DNA of 6,778 nt from Caulobacteraceae bacterium (lineage in GTDB: Bacteria; Pseudomonadota; Alphaproteobacteria; Caulobacterales; Caulobacteraceae): contig CANGEH010000117.1 of the NCBI GenBank assembly GCA_947452665.1, positions 1 to 6,778 of the forward strand, given 5' to 3'. A program made the translations under genes and the position numbers. Position 1 is the stretch's first letter, and every line of letters starts with the position of its first letter. Shown here one piece after another: positions 4,857 to 6,778 of the stretch. The notes beneath the pieces were generated by a model, which saw nothing but the letters and a program-made list of their open reading frames with translations, ran no database searches and was not told the DNA's origin.

Positions 4857-6778
4857 CTGCCCGCGCCTAAGGACACTCCGCCGATCACGACCCTGCCCGA
4901 CCGGTTTCAAGCCTGGTTTGCGGCCAAGGGCTGGACGCCGCGCGCGCATCAATTGGCGATGATTGAGCGGGCAAGGGCTGGGCGCCATACCCTGCTGATC
5001 GCCCCCACCGGCGGCGGCAAGACCCTGGCGGGTTTCCTGCCCAGCCTGATTGATCTGGACGAGCGCCCTAAGCCCAATGCACCGCGCGGGGTCCATACCC
5101 TCTATATCTCACCGCTCAAGGCCTTGGCCGTCGATGTTGCCCGCAACCTGATTGTCCCGATCGAGGAGATGGGCCTGACGATCAAGGTTGAGTCCCGCAC
5201 TGGCGATACCAGCCTGGCCAAACGTCAAAGGCAAAAGACTTATCCGCCGGACATATTATTGATCACGCCCGAGCAATTGGCCCTATTCTGCGCCTGGGAA
5301 GGGGCAAGAGCCTATTTTGCCGACCTGCATTGCGTGATTATTGACGAGGTCCATGCCCTGCGCGGCTCAAAGCGTGGCGACCTGCTCGCCCTGGGTCTGG
5401 CGCGTCTGCACAGTCTTGCGCCGCAAGCTAGGCGCGTTGGCCTTTCGGCGACCGTGGCCGATCCCGACGATCTGCGCCGCTGGATCGCGCCTGCGCCGCA
5501 AATTGCCGATCTGGTGCTGGGACAGGCCGGGGCCGCGCCTGAAATTGAGGTGCTCTTATCCGATGAGCGCGTGCCCTGGGCCGGCCACACCGCCCAGCAC
5601 GCCATGGCTGAGGTCTATGAGACCATCAAGACCGCCCGCACGGCCCTGGTCTTTGTCAATACGCGCTGGCAGGCGGAATTTGCGTTTCAGGCCCTGTGGC
5701 GCCTGAACGAGGACAATTTGCCGATTGCCCTGCACCATGGCTCGCTCGCCCCCGAACAGAGGCGAAAGGTCGAGGCGGCCATGACCAGGGGCGCGCTAAG
5801 GGCCGTGGTCTGCACCTCAACGCTTGATCTGGGCATAGACTGGGGCGCGGTGGATCTGGTGATCCAGTTGGCCGCGCCCAAGGGCTCTTCGCGCCTAGTC
5901 CAGCGCATTGGACGGGCCAATCACCGGCTGGACGAGGCCTCGCGCGCCATACTGGTGCCCGCCAACCGGTTTGAAATGCTCGAATGTCAGGCCGCGCGCG
6001 AGGCGGTGGCCGCCGGGGCCATGGACGGCGAGGCCAGCCGCTCCGGGGCGCTGGACGTGCTGGCCCAGCACCTGATGGGAGCGGTCTGCGGCGAGGCCCT
6101 AAGCAGCGACGCCCTGTTTGAGGAGGCCATAAGCGCCGCGCCCTATCAGGACTTAACGCGAGAGGCCTTTGACAGTGTTCTGAATTTCGTCGCCACTGGC
6201 GGCTATGCGCTGCGCACCTATGACCAGTTTCACCGGATTGTTCTGGGCCAGGACGGCCTTTGGCGCGCCCGCAATGCCCAGACCGCTCTAAGGCATAGGC
6301 TCAATGTTGGGGCCATTGTCACGGGCGGCACACTCACCCTTCGCGTCTCATCCGGTCGTCATGGCGGCGGCCGCAAGATTGGCGAGGTCGAGGAATGGTA
6401 TGTCGAGCAGCTCACACCGGGCGATACCTTCCTGTTTGGCGGCCAGGTCTGGCGGTTTGAGGGCGTCAGCGGCAATGATGCCCGCGTCACCCGCTCTAAC
6501 GATACCCAGCCCAAGATCCCCAGCTGGGGCGGGGCCAAGTTCGCCATGTCCAGCCATCTGGCCGGGCGGGTGCGGGCCATGATTATGGACCAGGCGAGCT
6601 GGTCAAAGCTGCCGGGCGATGTCCAGGATTGGCTTGGCGCACAAAAGACCTATTCCGCCATTCCGGCGGCCGATGAATTGCTGGTCGAGACCTTTCCGCG
6701 TGGCAAGAAGCACTATCTGGTCTGTTATCCGTTTGAGGGACGTCTGGCCCATACCACCTTGGCCATGCTTTTGACCCG
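4857..6778 (+). CDS. Ligase-associated Lhr-core-like DEXH-box helicase, C-terminus cut by window edge
   Basis: About 640 residues are visible of a family usually a little over 800. Motifs, numbered from CTG 4857: WTPRAHQ (26-32); Walker A APTGGGKT (49-56); SPLKALAVD (85-93); RTGDT (114-118); Walker B DEVH (163-166); SAT (197-199); TSTLDLGIDWG (320-330); and QRIGRANHR (349-357). All superfamily-2 motifs are intact, so an active ATP-dependent 3'-to-5' translocase is expected. The C-terminal part (winged-helix-like and DEAD-associated regions, with VEEWYVEQLTPGDTFLFGG and FEGRLAHTTLAMLLT at the edge) is typical of Lhr proteins. Family members act in DNA repair and are often encoded beside an ATP-dependent ligase, a metallophosphoesterase and an exonuclease. 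The frame opens after TAA at 4842-4844 and has no ATG, GTG or TTG before the conserved N-terminal motif. CTG at 4857, with AAAGG upstream, is the best start; CTG at 4893 is an alternative. Confidence 0.93.
   Translation, partial: MPAPKDTPPITTLPDRFQAWFAAKGWTPRAHQLAMIERARAGRHTLLIAPTGGGKTLAGFLPSLIDLDERPKPNAPRGVHTLYISPLKALAVDVARNLIVPIEEMGLTIKVESRTGDTSLAKRQRQKTYPPDILLITPEQLALFCAWEGARAYFADLHCVIIDEVHALRGSKRGDLLALGLARLHSLAPQARRVGLSATVADPDDLRRWIAPAPQIADLVLGQAGAAPEIEVLLSDERVPWAGHTAQHAMAEVYETIKTARTALVFVNTRWQAEFAFQALWRLNEDNLPIALHHGSLAPEQRRKVEAAMTRGALRAVVCTSTLDLGIDWGAVDLVIQLAAPKGSSRLVQRIGRANHRLDEASRAILVPANRFEMLECQAAREAVAAGAMDGEASRSGALDVLAQHLMGAVCGEALSSDALFEEAISAAPYQDLTREAFDSVLNFVATGGYALRTYDQFHRIVLGQDGLWRARNAQTALRHRLNVGAIVTGGTLTLRVSSGRHGGGRKIGEVEEWYVEQLTPGDTFLFGGQVWRFEGVSGNDARVTRSNDTQPKIPSWGGAKFAMSSHLAGRVRAMIMDQASWSKLPGDVQDWLGAQKTYSAIPAADELLVETFPRGKKHYLVCYPFEGRLAHTTLAMLLT

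Noticed and set aside
4797..4857. Frameshift in the helicase start region that would join it to an upstream ATG.
   Set aside because: The other two forward frames upstream give no ATG-led open frame that a single indel would connect to the helicase, so a CTG start is the simpler reading.
4791..5096. A minus-strand frame spanning the emrA-helicase junction.
   Set aside because: It is antisense to the helicase N-terminal motifs including Walker A, with no supporting ribosome site or recognisable domain.
5341..5706. A 121-codon plus-strand frame within the helicase region.
   Set aside because: It is out of frame with the helicase, whose motifs run uninterrupted through the same bases.

Overview
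The window looks like a piece of a G+C-rich alphaproteobacterial chromosome. The codon use is GC-biased, and the gene repertoire (a short CspA-type cold-shock protein, a DHA2-type EmrB pump preceded by a TetR/PaaI/HlyD set, and a ligase-associated Lhr-like helicase) is common in Caulobacterales and sphingomonad-like genomes. The exact taxon cannot be fixed from this sequence. Coding density is very high and no stretch over 300 bases lacks a gene. No tRNA, rRNA, CRISPR array, insertion sequence or integration site was seen.

Layout. (1) Bases 1-82 are the 3' end of a cold-shock protein gene on the + strand, closed by a strong GNRA-loop terminator (138-176). (2) Bases 175-990 on the - strand encode a SpoU/TrmH-family RNA 2'-O-methyltransferase. 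It converges on the cold-shock gene and ends right against the terminator. (3) Bases 1029-2636 (or 2654) on the - strand encode an EmrB-like DHA2 major-facilitator exporter, 37 bases upstream of the methyltransferase gene and possibly cotranscribed with it. (4) Bases 2658-2687 form a perfect 30-bp palindrome in the divergent intergenic region, with a TATAAT hexamer in each arm facing outward. It is the obvious candidate operator for the adjacent regulator. (5) Bases 2703-4794 on the + strand are a compact three-gene operon (TetR repressor, PaaI-type hotdog thioesterase, EmrA/HlyD membrane-fusion protein), each junction being a 4-base ATGA overlap. (6) From 4857 to the right edge is a truncated gene for a ligase-associated Lhr-core-like DEXH helicase.

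How the genes work together. EmrA and EmrB homologues normally form one inner-membrane/periplasm pump. Here they lie on opposite strands of a shared control region, so one TetR protein bound to the palindrome could plausibly silence both promoters and itself until an effector arrives. The thioesterase sits inside the repressor/adaptor operon and is translationally coupled on both sides. This suggests, but does not prove, that CoA-thioester hydrolysis and export act on related compounds. No outer-membrane TolC/NodT partner is in the window. The helicase is probably unrelated to the pump and in other bacteria belongs with an ATP-dependent DNA ligase, a metallophosphoesterase and an exonuclease.

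Three genes appear to start at non-ATG codons: TTG for the methyltransferase, TTG or GTG for EmrB, and apparently CTG for the helicase. In each case I chose the start from a purine-rich Shine-Dalgarno match. The most interesting items are the 30-bp operator-promoter palindrome, the thioesterase embedded in an efflux operon, and the helicase's missing canonical start codon.
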